From: Sphingomonas mucosissima
GTDB lineage: Bacteria > Pseudomonadota > Alphaproteobacteria > Sphingomonadales > Sphingomonadaceae
Direction: 5' to 3'
NCBI RefSeq assembly: GCF_002197665.1
Contig: NZ_NBBJ01000002.1
Coordinates: 434,001-498,000 of the forward strand
Length of the DNA stretch: 64,000 nt
In this document: positions 9,643 to 18,041 of the stretch, in pieces
Layout of the letters: the number at the start of each line of letters is the position of its first letter
How positions within the stretch are numbered: the first letter of the stretch is position 1
Translations under genes and position numbers: made by a program
The notes under the pieces: generated by a model
Told to the model about the DNA's origin: nothing
Database searches by the model: none
Seen by the model: the letters and a program-made list of their open reading frames with translations, nothing else

Positions 9643-10581
9643 TCAGGCCGAGGCGACGAGCTTGAGCGGAGTCGCCTTGCCCGAACTTGCTTGGGCCGGC
9701 GCGTAGCGGTCGATCATTTCCGCGCAGAAATCGGCAAACATCTGCGGATCGCGCGCCGGGCTGGTATGATGCGGTTGGACGCCGAGATGCTCGGGCGTGA
9801 AGCAGAAAGTGACGGTCACCTCGAAATCGGCCAGCGCCTCCATCTGGCGATCGAACCAATCGAGCGCGTTGGGACGGAAACGATCGGCCCAGCTGAGGCC
9901 GGTGCGCAGCTTGCGCGTGCCGAGCCGCTTGAGCCAGCCGACTGCCTCGTCGAGCCGCGGATCCTCGAAGTGGAACCATTGCATCAGGCCCATGTCCGCG
10001 GCGTGGCGGGCGTACACGTCGAGCGAGGGCTTGGGCGTGCCGTCTTCACGGATCAGGCCCATGTAGAAGTGGCGGTAATAGCTCGAGCCCTCCGCCTCAC
10101 GGTGGCGCGTGGTGGCGCCCCAGGACTGCGGCAGATCGTAAAGCGAATACCAATAGATGTTGGGAACCCGGCCGATGAGCAGTTCGGCGGTCTTCTCGAC
10201 GCCGAACACCTGCACTTCCTCTGCGCCGAACGAGCCGACGCCCACTTCGGTGACCCAGATCGGCTTGTCCGTAACGGCCTCGATTTCCGCGATCTTCTTG
10301 GGCCAGTCGTGGATCGACCACAGGTTCCAATCGAGCGGAAAGCCGTGCACCGCGATCACGTCCACCGCGTCGAGCGCGCCATGCGCGCGCATCCGGTTCA
10401 CCCAATGCGGGTCGATCGGCGACATGCCGCCAAGGACGCGCGTGATCGCCGGATTGATCGCTGCAATCGAATTGCCCGCGCGAATGACGTGATCGGCGAA
10501 GGATGACCAATCGGGATCGATCTCCGGATCCCAATGCGATTTGTTGTTCGGCTCGTTCCAGATCATCGCCGCTTCGATCAC
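9643..10581 (-). CDS. Glycoside hydrolase-like (beta-xylosidase-like, clan A) protein
   Basis: This encodes 312 residues. The text AAMIWNEPNNKSHWDP carries the clan GH-A acid/base motif (W-N-E-P). PIWVTEVGVGSFG has a candidate nucleophile Glu after a beta strand, as in (beta/alpha)8 retaining glycosidases. No signal peptide is visible, so it is probably cytoplasmic. GTG 10581 has a strong purine-rich ribosome-binding site (AAGGGGGGA) 8 bases upstream and overlaps the methyltransferase stop as GTGA, which indicates translational coupling. Its place among polysaccharide genes suggests trimming or transfer on a glycan, but the substrate is unknown. Confidence 0.78.
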   Translation of the reverse strand: MIEAAMIWNEPNNKSHWDPEIDPDWSSFADHVIRAGNSIAAINPAITRVLGGMSPIDPHWVNRMRAHGALDAVDVIAVHGFPLDWNLWSIHDWPKKIAEIEAVTDKPIWVTEVGVGSFGAEEVQVFGVEKTAELLIGRVPNIYWYSLYDLPQSWGATTRHREAEGSSYYRHFYMGLIREDGTPKPSLDVYARHAADMGLMQWFHFEDPRLDEAVGWLKRLGTRKLRTGLSWADRFRPNALDWFDRQMEALADFEVTVTFCFTPEHLGVQPHHTSPARDPQMFADFCAEMIDRYAPAQASSGKATPLKLVASA

Positions 10582-11393
10582 GAACTTGTTCCCCCCTTGG
10601 CTGGATAGACCGCCGTTGGCCCGTACTGGCCGAACGGCACCGGTGCGACCCGGCAATAATATACGTCGCCGTCGGCCTGCGCCTCGACGGTGAAGCCGGC
10701 AGCGCGCAGCATCGCCTGGCTGGCGGCGGCATTGGGCGCCCACCAGTTCGTCCAGTCCCCGGCGAACTTCCGCTCGATGAAATGCATCTTGGGATAGCCG
10801 GGCGCGTCGAAATAGGCCGGCGGCGTGTAAGTGCCCGGCTCAAAGAACGGGTGATCCTCCGGCACGTCGGCCACCTCGCGCGCGCCCTGCTGCAGCGTCT
10901 GGAACAGCATCGCGTCGCCGGCGACATGCTCGCGGATCAGATCCAGCGCGAGCAGCGGGTGACGCAAATGGTAGAGGACGCCCATGAAGATCACGAGGTC
11001 GAACTGCTCGCCGAGCGCCGCGACATCATAGACGGACAGGTTGCGGAACTCGACGCCGGTAAAGCCGAGCGCGTCGGTCGCGAGGCGCGCCTGCGCGAGA
11101 TAACGATCGTCGCTGTCGATGCCGACGACACGCGCCGCGCCGCGACGCTTCGCCTCGACCGAATAGAAGCCCGCGTTGCAGCCGATGTCGAGCACGCTCT
11201 TGCCGGTAAGATCGGCCGGGAAGATGTTGGCAAAGCGGGCGAACTTGTCGCCGGGGTAATTGCCCAGGAAGTGCTCGGGTGCGGTTTGCACGCCGTTCAG
11301 ATCGATATTGTGGAACCACGGCGCGAGCGCTGCGATGCTACTACTTAGCTCGCGTTTGCGCGTCTCGTCATTCGAACGTGCGGCTACCGGCAT
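10578..11393 (-). CDS. SAM-dependent methyltransferase, CmoB-like
   Basis: This encodes 271 residues. The SAM-binding core is clear: SVLDIGCNAGFYSVEA (motif I) then VVGIDSDDRYLAQA. The post-core text FMGVLYHLRHPLLALDLIRE resembles the CmoB/TIGR04290 type of methyltransferase. The N-terminal WFHNIDLNGVQT also fits that group, some members of which sit near glycosyl-transfer genes. It is the first gene of the minus-strand polysaccharide operon and is coupled to the glycosidase-like gene by a GTGA overlap. A sugar or lipid-linked substrate is likely by context; tRNA modification is less likely here. Confidence 0.85.
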   Translation of the reverse strand: MPVAARSNDETRKRELSSSIAALAPWFHNIDLNGVQTAPEHFLGNYPGDKFARFANIFPADLTGKSVLDIGCNAGFYSVEAKRRGAARVVGIDSDDRYLAQARLATDALGFTGVEFRNLSVYDVAALGEQFDLVIFMGVLYHLRHPLLALDLIREHVAGDAMLFQTLQQGAREVADVPEDHPFFEPGTYTPPAYFDAPGYPKMHFIERKFAGDWTNWWAPNAAASQAMLRAAGFTVEAQADGDVYYCRVAPVPFGQYGPTAVYPAKGGTSS

Positions 11394-11500
11394 CGCGCCC
11401 CCTGGATGACGGCCCGCGACATGCGGTGCCAAAGAAGATGGGTTTCCCCGTGCGATAGCACCGGGAACCTCGTTACGCCTAACGAACGTGCTGCAAAGCT

Positions 11501-11557
11501 GTTCCCTGAAGCGCGTACATCGTTCGCGTCGACCTTCGAAGGTGACGCGCAGGGAAC
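11501..11557 (+). promoter_or_regulatory. Foldable leader element upstream of the GT9-like gene
   Basis: Several complementary segments nest in 57 bases. GTTCCCT (11501) pairs with AGGGAAC (ending 11557). GCGCGT (11511-11516) pairs with ACGCGC (11545-11550). Alternatively CGCGTC (11525-11530) pairs with GACGCG (11544-11549) around the perfect palindrome ACCTTCGAAGGT (11532-11543). The last two options exclude each other. It ends 49 bases before the next start codon. An attenuator or operator role is inference. Confidence 0.4.
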
Positions 11558-11606
11558 CGCCGGCGGCTTTGCGACATTCAGCTTTGTTGATGGACGGGGT
11601 TTGTTG

Positions 11607-12551
11607 ATGGAGGGCGGCGCGCAGACCTGGGTTTCGGCGATGCGGGCGGCGGATTATCCGCGCGCCTGGGCGATGACCTCGCGCGATCTGGCGCGGCGTG
11701 ATCCCGCGACGCGCGACGACCCGAGCCTGCCTTATTATCTGCGCTGGGTTTGGGACGGGCGGCCCTTTGATGGTCGCGACGTGCTGGTGCGGTGCTATCA
11801 CGGGCTGGGCGATACCATCCAGTTCGCGCGCTACCTGCCAGCGCTTACAGCCCGGGCGGCGTCGGTGACGGTGGAGGCGCCGGCGCGGTTGTGCGACCTC
11901 ATCGCCACTGTCGATGCTGCGATCACCGTGGTGCCGTTTGATCACGCGCGCCCGCTGCCGCCGGCGGCATGCGACATTGAGATCACCGAACTGCCCTTTG
12001 CCTTGCGCGCGCGGCCCGAGGAGAGCCGGTTTCCGTACCTGACGGCAAGCCCCGCCGCGCTGCCGCCGGCAACGATCGGCCTGTGCCATCAGGGCGGCGA
12101 CTGGGACGTGGCGCGATCGCTCGATCCTGCGCTGCTGGCGCCGATCGCGGCGGCGCATCGCTGCATCACGCTGGTGTCCGAACCATCGACGCTGCCGGTG
12201 CTGAACCCGGCGGGCTGCGCCTTTGCCATGGATGCGACCGCCGCGCTGGTCGCGGCTTGCGACCTGGTGATCACCGTGGACACGATGATCGCGCACCTGG
12301 CGGGCGCGCTCGGCCGCCCGACCTGGCTGCTGCTGAAGGCGGAGCCGGACTGGCGCTGGAACCCTGCGGCGACGGACACGCCCTGGTACCCCGACATGCG
12401 CCTGTATGTGCAGCAGACGCCTGGCGACTGGGCGGGCGTGATCGCGCGTGTCGTGCGCGATCTGTCCGACCACACACTTCACCTCACCCAAGACGAAAGG
12501 CCCGCTTATGGCGAGTATCGCAGCACCATCGGTTCCCGTGTCGTGGGGTGA
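11607..12551 (+). CDS. GT9-like (heptosyltransferase-fold) glycosyltransferase
   Basis: This encodes 314 residues. The N-terminal domain has VLVRCYHGLGDTIQFARYLPAL, the glycine-rich 'GLGD' turn of GT9/GT-B heptosyltransferase-like proteins. The C-terminal half has VITVDTMIAHLAGALGRPTWLLL followed by DWRW and WYPDMRLYVQ, typical of TPR-associated GT9/GT41-like proteins. The usual TPR array is reduced to about one helix pair at the N-terminus. The ATG at 11607 is the first good start in the conserved part; upstream frame text is not protein-like. The 3' end overlaps the DUF6165 gene by 44 bases, so the two are linked. The sugar is unknown. Confidence 0.82.
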   Translation: MEGGAQTWVSAMRAADYPRAWAMTSRDLARRDPATRDDPSLPYYLRWVWDGRPFDGRDVLVRCYHGLGDTIQFARYLPALTARAASVTVEAPARLCDLIATVDAAITVVPFDHARPLPPAACDIEITELPFALRARPEESRFPYLTASPAALPPATIGLCHQGGDWDVARSLDPALLAPIAAAHRCITLVSEPSTLPVLNPAGCAFAMDATAALVAACDLVITVDTMIAHLAGALGRPTWLLLKAEPDWRWNPAATDTPWYPDMRLYVQQTPGDWAGVIARVVRDLSDHTLHLTQDERPAYGEYRSTIGSRVVG

Positions 12552-12912
12552 ATTGCTCGACAAGATCACCATCCTGGAGATCAAGCGCGAGCGGATCACA
12601 CGCGCCGAGGCGCGGAAGAATGTGGTGCGCGAATATACGCAGTTGCGGTCGATCGGTGCGCAGGTGCTGACGCGCGGCGGGATTGCGCCGTTGGTGCAGG
12701 CGCTGAAGGCCGTGAACGAGGCCTTGTGGGAGATCGAGGACGCGATCCGCGAACAGGAAGCCGCGGGTGAGTTCGGTGCCGAGTTCATCCGCCTCGCGCG
12801 CGCCGTGTACCAGCGCAACGACGAGCGCGCGGCGATCAAGCGCGAGATCAACCTGAAGCTCGAATCCGACCTGATCGAGGAAAAGAGCTACGCAAGCTGC
12901 ATGGCGGCCTGA
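12508..12912 (+). CDS. DUF6165 family protein
   Basis: This encodes 134 residues, mostly helical and charged. The opening SVPVSWGELLDKITILEIKRERI and the closing run of IEDAIREQE, LARAVYQRNDERAAIKREIN and EEKSYA match the DUF6165 pattern as I recall it. No signal peptide or membrane segment is present. AAAGG precedes ATG 12508 by 7 bases. It begins 44 bases inside the GT9-like gene in another frame, which implies co-transcription and a shared pathway. The family has no known function; an accessory role in glycan synthesis is inference from context. Confidence 0.85.
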   Translation: MASIAAPSVPVSWGELLDKITILEIKRERITRAEARKNVVREYTQLRSIGAQVLTRGGIAPLVQALKAVNEALWEIEDAIREQEAAGEFGAEFIRLARAVYQRNDERAAIKREINLKLESDLIEEKSYASCMAA

Positions 12913-12916
12913 GCGC

Positions 12917-14218
12917 TCAGCGCTCCGCCGCGGGGCCTTGCAAGCCCGGCGGCGCGGCGGCGGCATCGGGATCGCGCCCGTGCGAGCGGTCCAGCAAGCG
13001 CATGATCGGCGTTACCGTCAACCCGTGAAGCAGGATCGAGAACAGCGCCGTCAGCCCGACGATCGCCCACAAGCGGTCCGCCTCCGGCAGCTCCATCCGG
13101 TTGAGCGCATAGGCGAGGTAATAGAATGAGCCGACGCCGCGGATGCCGAAAAACGCGATGGTGAGCTTTTCCGAGCGATCGGCCGGGAACCCGGCGAGCG
13201 CGACATAGCCGGTGAGCGGCCGCACGATCAGGATCAGGACGCCCGCGGCCACCACATCCGTCCAGCGCAAGGCCGACAACAGCCCATCCACCAGCGCGCC
13301 GCCGAACAGGATCAGCAGCACCATCATGGCGATCCGCTCCACCTGCTCGGTGAGGTCGTGCATCTGGTGATTGAATTCGTGATCGCGATGCGACCGGCGC
13401 AAGGTGAGCGCGGTGACGAATACCGAGAGAAATCCGTAGGCGTGCACGACCTCCGTCAAGCCATAAGAGACGAAGGTGGCGGCGACAGCGATCAGGCCGT
13501 CGCCCGTAGCGGCCAGCTTCGTTTCGGCGGGAACGTGAAAGGTGAGCCAACCAAAAGCCTTGCCGACGAGCCAGCCGGCACCGATGCCGATGACGATTTC
13601 CCAGACGACATTTTCCAGCACCCAATCCTTGGCCCAAGGCTCTCCCGCGGCAGCCACCGTGCCGAGTACGATGGCTAGGTGGACAAAGGGAAAGGCGAAG
13701 CCGTCGTTGAGGCCGGCTTCCGAGGTGAGGCCAAAGCGCACCTCGTCCTCGTCATTGGATTTGGGCGGGCCGACCTGGACGTCGGCGGCGAGCACCGGGT
13801 CGGTCGGTGCGAGGCACGCGCCGAGTAGCAGCGCGGCAACCCAGCCGAGCCCCAGCCACCAGCCGCCGATCAGGGTGATGATGGCGATGCCCAGCGGCAT
13901 GGTGATGGCGAGCAGCCGCCAGGTGACGGCCCATTTGCGCCAGCGGAACACTCGATCAAGCTTCAGCCCGGCGCCCATCAGTGCGATGATGACGACGAAT
14001 TCGGTCAGCCGCTCGGTGACGTCCGGATACTCATAGGGCATCGGCTGCCAGCGCACGGCGGGCAGCGAAAAGACCATCGCGCCGATGCCGATGCAGATGA
14101 TCGGCAAGGACAGGGGCAGTTTGCGCAAGGCGATCGGCAACCAGGCGACGAGGGCGATGAGCACCCCGGCGCCCGTCAGCCACAGGATGTACGGATCGGG
14201 GGTGGAGAATTGAAGCAT
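12917..14218 (-). CDS. CPA1-type sodium(potassium)/proton antiporter
   Basis: This 433-residue inner-membrane protein has about twelve hydrophobic segments. The exchanger signature APTDPVLAADV carries the conserved ion-binding Asp, and SEAGLNDGFAFPF is the second family motif (usually ESGLNDG). FGIRGVGSFYYLAYAL near the C-terminus also fits CPA1 antiporters. The short soluble tail is Ala/Pro-rich. The start ATG 14218 (MLQFSTPDPY) is chosen because the upstream extension is not membrane-like. It converges with the DUF6165 gene, 4 bases apart. It should exchange monovalent cations for protons in pH or salt homeostasis; ion specificity cannot be read. Confidence 0.92.
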   Translation of the reverse strand: MLQFSTPDPYILWLTGAGVLIALVAWLPIALRKLPLSLPIICIGIGAMVFSLPAVRWQPMPYEYPDVTERLTEFVVIIALMGAGLKLDRVFRWRKWAVTWRLLAITMPLGIAIITLIGGWWLGLGWVAALLLGACLAPTDPVLAADVQVGPPKSNDEDEVRFGLTSEAGLNDGFAFPFVHLAIVLGTVAAAGEPWAKDWVLENVVWEIVIGIGAGWLVGKAFGWLTFHVPAETKLAATGDGLIAVAATFVSYGLTEVVHAYGFLSVFVTALTLRRSHRDHEFNHQMHDLTEQVERIAMMVLLILFGGALVDGLLSALRWTDVVAAGVLILIVRPLTGYVALAGFPADRSEKLTIAFFGIRGVGSFYYLAYALNRMELPEADRLWAIVGLTALFSILLHGLTVTPIMRLLDRSHGRDPDAAAAPPGLQGPAAER

Positions 14219-14271
14219 CAGCGGTGTAACGCCTGAACACCGGTTTGTTGCTGTTCTGGTCTGCACACAGC

Positions 14272-14478
14272 ATGTTGGCGGTAGCAGGGGGGGCAGCGGG
14301 ACTGCGGACGAAACTGAGCACGTGTGGCCGCAAGCGACGCTTTGCCCATGAGGCGGAGGCGCTCGCTGCCGTGCGAGAGGCGGACATCACGCTGCGGATT
14401 TATCGTTGCGAGCGGTGCGGACAGTTTCACCTGACGAGCAGGACCAAAGGGAAGTGGGTGCCGCGCGCGTCCGAGTGA
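14272..14478 (+). CDS. Small CxxC zinc-ribbon-like protein
   Basis: This encodes about 68 residues. The core CGRKRRFAHEAEALAAVREA is followed by IYRCERCGQFHLTSRTKGK. One Cys and a later CxxC-GQFHLTS could bind a metal, and the WH/FHLTS ending resembles short zinc-ribbon proteins of alphaproteobacteria. It is strongly basic and so may bind nucleic acid. The start is uncertain: ATG 14272 has no obvious ribosome-binding site and a TTG at 14245 is possible. Its last 15 codons lie in the first copy of a 145-bp direct repeat, and the second copy encodes the same 15 residues plus stop. Confidence 0.6.
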   Translation: MLAVAGGAAGLRTKLSTCGRKRRFAHEAEALAAVREADITLRIYRCERCGQFHLTSRTKGKWVPRASE

Positions 14479-14720
14479 GGGCTGGCCTAGGCGGTCAGGC
14501 GGCCTCGGCGGCGCGCGCGACCAGGATGCCGTCGCGACCGGCGATCGCGCCCGTGCCGCGCCGGGCGCGCTTCGCCTGACGAGCAGGACCAAGGGAAAGT
14601 GGGTGCCGCGCGCGTCCGAGTGAGGGCTGGCCTAGGCGGTCAGGCGGGCTCCGCGGCGCGCGCGACCAGAATGCCGTCGCGACCGGCGATCGCGCCCGTG
14701 CCGCGCCGAGCGCGCTTCGC
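14431..14720. repeat. Diverged 145-bp tandem direct repeat across two convergent gene ends
   Basis: Copy one is 14431-14575 and copy two is 14576-14720. By eye they differ at six positions with no gaps. Each copy carries the end of the CxxC protein gene (plus strand) and the end of the GGDEF gene (minus strand). The intact CxxC gene uses copy one and the intact GGDEF gene uses copy two. Five of the six differences are silent in the respective reading frames. Confidence 0.92.
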
Positions 14721-16118
14721 CACATACAGCGCCTCGTCCGCTGCCTTCATCAGCGAGGGGCGATCGGCGCAGGTGGCATCGCGCACGCACGCGCCGATCG
14801 TCGCAGACACGGTGATCCCCGCGTGCGGATCGGCACCCTCGCCGTAAACGGTGTGGCGCAGATCGGCGAGCAATCGCTCGATCCCTTCGGCAAGGCGCTC
14901 AGCGGCGTGGCTGCCGCGCAGCATCACGACAAATTCGTCGCCGCCCAGGCGCGCCGCCAGGAAATCGCCCAGGTGATCGGCCGCACTGAGCTTGGCCGCC
15001 ATGACGCGCAGCACCTCGTCGCCTGCCGGGTGGCCCATGCGATCGTTCACTTCCTTGAAGCGATCGAGATCGATGATCGCGACGGCGAGTGCCGACCCGC
15101 GCGCGGGCGTGCTGGCCAGCGCCTCGTCAAGCGTTTCATTGAATGCGCGCCGACTGGCCAGTCCGGTGAGTTCGTCGGTCAGCGCGAATTCCCGCAGCCG
15201 GCGCTCCACCTTGTAGCGTTCGGTGATGTCCTGCATCACCCCGATGATGGCCACGACTTTCTGATTGCGGATCTCCGCCTCTGCCATCACCCGGATACGA
15301 CGAAATACACCCGTCGCGTCGACGAGATCGACCTCCAAGTCCCAGGGCTCGCCAGTGTTTGCGCACGTGCCGAGCGCTTGCATGATCTTTTCGCGATCGG
15401 CGGGCGGATAATGGAGCAACGACTTGTTCAGGTCGGGCTTGCCGGTTTGTGGCAGCTGATGAATGGCATAGGTCTGCGCCGACCAGTGCGTTTCAAAGTT
15501 CGACAGGTCTAGCCGCCACGACCCGATGCGCGCCATCCGCTCGGCCTGCTGCAGGATGCGCTGCGCGCGCTCGCTCGCGATCAGCGCTTCCTGACGCGAC
15601 AGCGCCAGCCTGAGGCTTTCCGAACGGTCCCGCCGCGCTTCCAACATGCCCTCGATCACACCCGCAAAGCCTTGCAGCAAATCAAGCTTCTCGGGCGTGA
15701 AATCCAGCAGGCGATCATCCGCGACGCACAGGGTGCCGATCGGATATTTGCGCGCGTCTCGCGAAACCCCGTGGCGGAGCGGGACGCCGGCATAAGAACG
15801 GACGAATGGTTCGCCGACGACCACCGGGCTGGTGGCAAAGAAGGGATCGGCCAGCGTGTCGGGGATGACCAGCATGGCATCCGCCTCGACCGCATATTGG
15901 CAGATCGAGACCTCACGCTCCGTTTCCGGCGCATCAAGGCCGCAGCGGGCCTTGAACCACTGACGATTGGCGTCGAGCAGAGACACAAAAGCCATGCGGG
16001 AATCGAAAATGTGGCGCACGCCGCGGACGATCGCGTCAAACTCCGGCTCGGGAGGCGTATCCATCACCTCCAACGACCGCAGGGCCGCAAGGCGTTCCTC
16101 TTCATGCACCGGGAACAT
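14640..16118 (-). CDS. GAF-PAS-GGDEF diguanylate cyclase
   Basis: This encodes 492 residues and should be a cytoplasmic cyclic-di-GMP synthase. A GAF domain occupies about 20-165 (SICQYAVEADAMLVIPDTLAD is typical of the group). A PAS/PAC unit follows at about 200-310 (ending GVMQDITERYKVER), then the GGDEF domain at about 325-480 with intact ARLGGDEFVVM and DLDRFKEVND. The residues five before GGDEF are not RxxD, so the inhibitory I-site is absent. No membrane segment is seen. It lies 51 bases after regA in the same direction and could belong to the cyo operon's 3' end. Confidence 0.93.
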   Translation of the reverse strand: MFPVHEEERLAALRSLEVMDTPPEPEFDAIVRGVRHIFDSRMAFVSLLDANRQWFKARCGLDAPETEREVSICQYAVEADAMLVIPDTLADPFFATSPVVVGEPFVRSYAGVPLRHGVSRDARKYPIGTLCVADDRLLDFTPEKLDLLQGFAGVIEGMLEARRDRSESLRLALSRQEALIASERAQRILQQAERMARIGSWRLDLSNFETHWSAQTYAIHQLPQTGKPDLNKSLLHYPPADREKIMQALGTCANTGEPWDLEVDLVDATGVFRRIRVMAEAEIRNQKVVAIIGVMQDITERYKVERRLREFALTDELTGLASRRAFNETLDEALASTPARGSALAVAIIDLDRFKEVNDRMGHPAGDEVLRVMAAKLSAADHLGDFLAARLGGDEFVVMLRGSHAAERLAEGIERLLADLRHTVYGEGADPHAGITVSATIGACVRDATCADRPSLMKAADEALYVAKRARRGTGAIAGRDGILVARAAEPA

Positions 16119-16169
16119 GGCAGTAAAATGCCTAGCGAAACGTTAGGCTCCGGTTAACGCACACTCGCT

Positions 16170-16706
16170 TTACCGTACGGGTTTCTTCTCCAGCTTACGG
16201 GCCAGCGTTCGACGGTGCATGCCGAGCCGGCGTGCCGTTTCGGAGATATTGAAGCCCGTTTCGGCCAGCGTTTCGTTGATCCGTTCCCATTCCAGCGTCT
16301 TGATGGAGGTGCTGCGCCCCTCGATCGGAACATCGGCGTTGCCGTCGCTCGCCTTGGCGAAGGCGGCCTCGATGTCGTCGGTGTTGGAAGGCTTGGCGAG
16401 ATAATGGCAGGCGCCAAGCTTGATCGCCTCGACCGCCGTGGCGATGCTGGCGAAGCCGGTCAGCACCACGATCAGCATGGCAGGATCAAAGCGGTGCAGC
16501 CGCTCGACGCAGGCCAAACCCGAGGCATTGCCGAGCTTCAGATCGACGACGGCAAAGCCGGGGTGCGCCTCGTCCAACGCCGCCTCCATCTCCGCCGGGC
16601 CATGCGCCAGCCAGACGCGGTAGCCGCGCCGTTCAAACGAGCGCTGAAGCGTGCGTGCAAAGGTTGCGTCGTCCTCGACGATCAGGATCCGGCGTTCGTC
16701 AGTCAT
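16170..16706 (-). CDS. regA: Response regulator ActR/RegA/PrrA
   Basis: This 178-residue redox response regulator has a receiver domain (acidic pair Asp12/Asp13, phospho-acceptor Asp55 in VVDLKLG) and a short Fis-type helix-turn-helix at the C-terminus (NISETARRLGMHRRTLARKL). In Rhodobacter and relatives RegA controls respiration, cytochrome oxidases and energy metabolism. ATG 16706 is chosen over 16712 because AGGAG then lies 6 bases upstream instead of touching the start codon. It follows the sensor gene by 30 bases, making a RegBA pair downstream of the quinol oxidase genes. Confidence 0.93.
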   Translation of the reverse strand: MTDERRILIVEDDATFARTLQRSFERRGYRVWLAHGPAEMEAALDEAHPGFAVVDLKLGNASGLACVERLHRFDPAMLIVVLTGFASIATAVEAIKLGACHYLAKPSNTDDIEAAFAKASDGNADVPIEGRSTSIKTLEWERINETLAETGFNISETARRLGMHRRTLARKLEKKPVR

Positions 16707-16736
16707 CACCATCTCCTGCGGGTTGGCACGGAAACC

Positions 16737-18041
16737 CTAGCGCCGCGGCTTGGCGAGGGGGAGGACGAGCCGTACGTCCGCGCCGCCGCCTGGACGGTTC
16801 GTGGCCTCGAGCCGACCGCCCAGCCTGCGCGCAACATTACTCGCGAGGAACAGGCCGACACCATGGCCGGCGCCCTTGCTGGAATTGTAGAGCTTGCCCA
16901 CCGAGGCGAGCTGGCTTTCGTTGAAGCCCGGCCCGTTGTCGATCACGGATATGGTGAGTTCGCCCGCGTCGCAGTTAGCGATCAGCGCCGCATCGCCGGG
17001 CGACGCCTCCGCCGCATTATCCAACAGGTTCCACACCGCCTGGCGTAGTGACGGGCCGGCGACTACCGCGGCGTCGCCCAGTCCGTCGAGATCAACGGAG
17101 AGCGCGCCGCGGGCCAATGTGCTGCGCCATTCGTCCACGATATCGAGCAGAAAGGCGCGCGCGCCGACGCTTTGCATGGCCTCGCCCCGCGGCTCGCCGG
17201 CGGAGTGGAGAATGTCCGTCACGATCGCCTTGCAGCGCTGCACCTCGGCCTGCATCTCCGCCAGCTCCCCGGCGAGTTCGGGATCCTGGGCGATCTTGGG
17301 GAGGCGTCGCCAGTCGCTCAGGATCACGGCAAGCGAGGCGAGCGGGGTGCCGAGCTCGTGCGCGGCGCCGCTGGCGAACAGGCCGATGCGCACGATCCCG
17401 TCCTCCTCCGCGGCGCGCTGCCGCAGATCGGCGAGAAAGGCATCTCGCGCGCGCAGGTTGCGGCTGATGCGGGTGACGAACATGGCGACAAGCGTGCCGC
17501 TGAGCACGAAGCTGAGCCAAGCGCCCAGCGCGGTGAGATCGCTGATCAGCGGCTCGATATTGGCGGGATAATCGAGCGGCCGGCTGTCCGCAGCGAGCCC
17601 GGCATAACAAACGGTGGTGAGCACGACGAGCACCCACACCGACCAGGTTTCCAGGAGGATCGCGCTCAACACCACCTGGATCAGGAAGAGCGACACGAAC
17701 GGATTGGTGGCCCCGCCGCTGAGCGACAGCTGCGCCGTCAAAGAGCCCACGTCGAAGAGGAGGCCAAGCATCAGTTCCACGTTGGTGACGCGGCCGCGGC
17801 TGAGCAGGACGAAGCTGACGATGTTGGCAAAGGCCTGAAGCGCGATCACCACCATCATCGGGAACAGCGGCAGCTTCACGCCGAGCAGGAAGTGAACCAC
17901 GAGGATCGTGATCAACTGCCCGGCCACTGCCATCCAGCGCAGCTGCAGCAGCTGGCGCATGTTTTCAGCGGCGGCGGAATCGTGCGAGGAACCGGCCTGG
18001 GCGGCGGACCGGCGCGTAAGCGCGAGAAGGGGCGAATCCAT
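16737..18041 (-). CDS. regB: Redox sensor histidine kinase RegB/PrrB/ActS
   Basis: This encodes 434 residues with about six N-terminal membrane segments followed by a kinase core. The membrane domain contains GGATNPF, the GGxxNPF quinone-binding heptad of RegB. The phospho-acceptor box is SGAAHELGTPLASLAV. A Cys in EVQRCKAIV matches the position of the redox-active Cys of RegB. The ATPase domain has VIDNGPGF and GHGVGLFLASNVARRLGG. It phosphorylates RegA in response to quinone and redox state. The ATG lies at the surf1 stop codon (18044 overlaps as ATGA; 18041 has the better-spaced GGAGG), so translation is coupled. Confidence 0.94.
   Translation of the reverse strand: MDSPLLALTRRSAAQAGSSHDSAAAENMRQLLQLRWMAVAGQLITILVVHFLLGVKLPLFPMMVVIALQAFANIVSFVLLSRGRVTNVELMLGLLFDVGSLTAQLSLSGGATNPFVSLFLIQVVLSAILLETWSVWVLVVLTTVCYAGLAADSRPLDYPANIEPLISDLTALGAWLSFVLSGTLVAMFVTRISRNLRARDAFLADLRQRAAEEDGIVRIGLFASGAAHELGTPLASLAVILSDWRRLPKIAQDPELAGELAEMQAEVQRCKAIVTDILHSAGEPRGEAMQSVGARAFLLDIVDEWRSTLARGALSVDLDGLGDAAVVAGPSLRQAVWNLLDNAAEASPGDAALIANCDAGELTISVIDNGPGFNESQLASVGKLYNSSKGAGHGVGLFLASNVARRLGGRLEATNRPGGGADVRLVLPLAKPRR

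Noticed and set aside
10578..12851. Long extension of the methyltransferase frame to 12851
   Set aside because: The upstream part is antisense to the GT9-like and DUF6165 genes and is Arg/His-rich without motifs. The methyltransferase starts at 11393.
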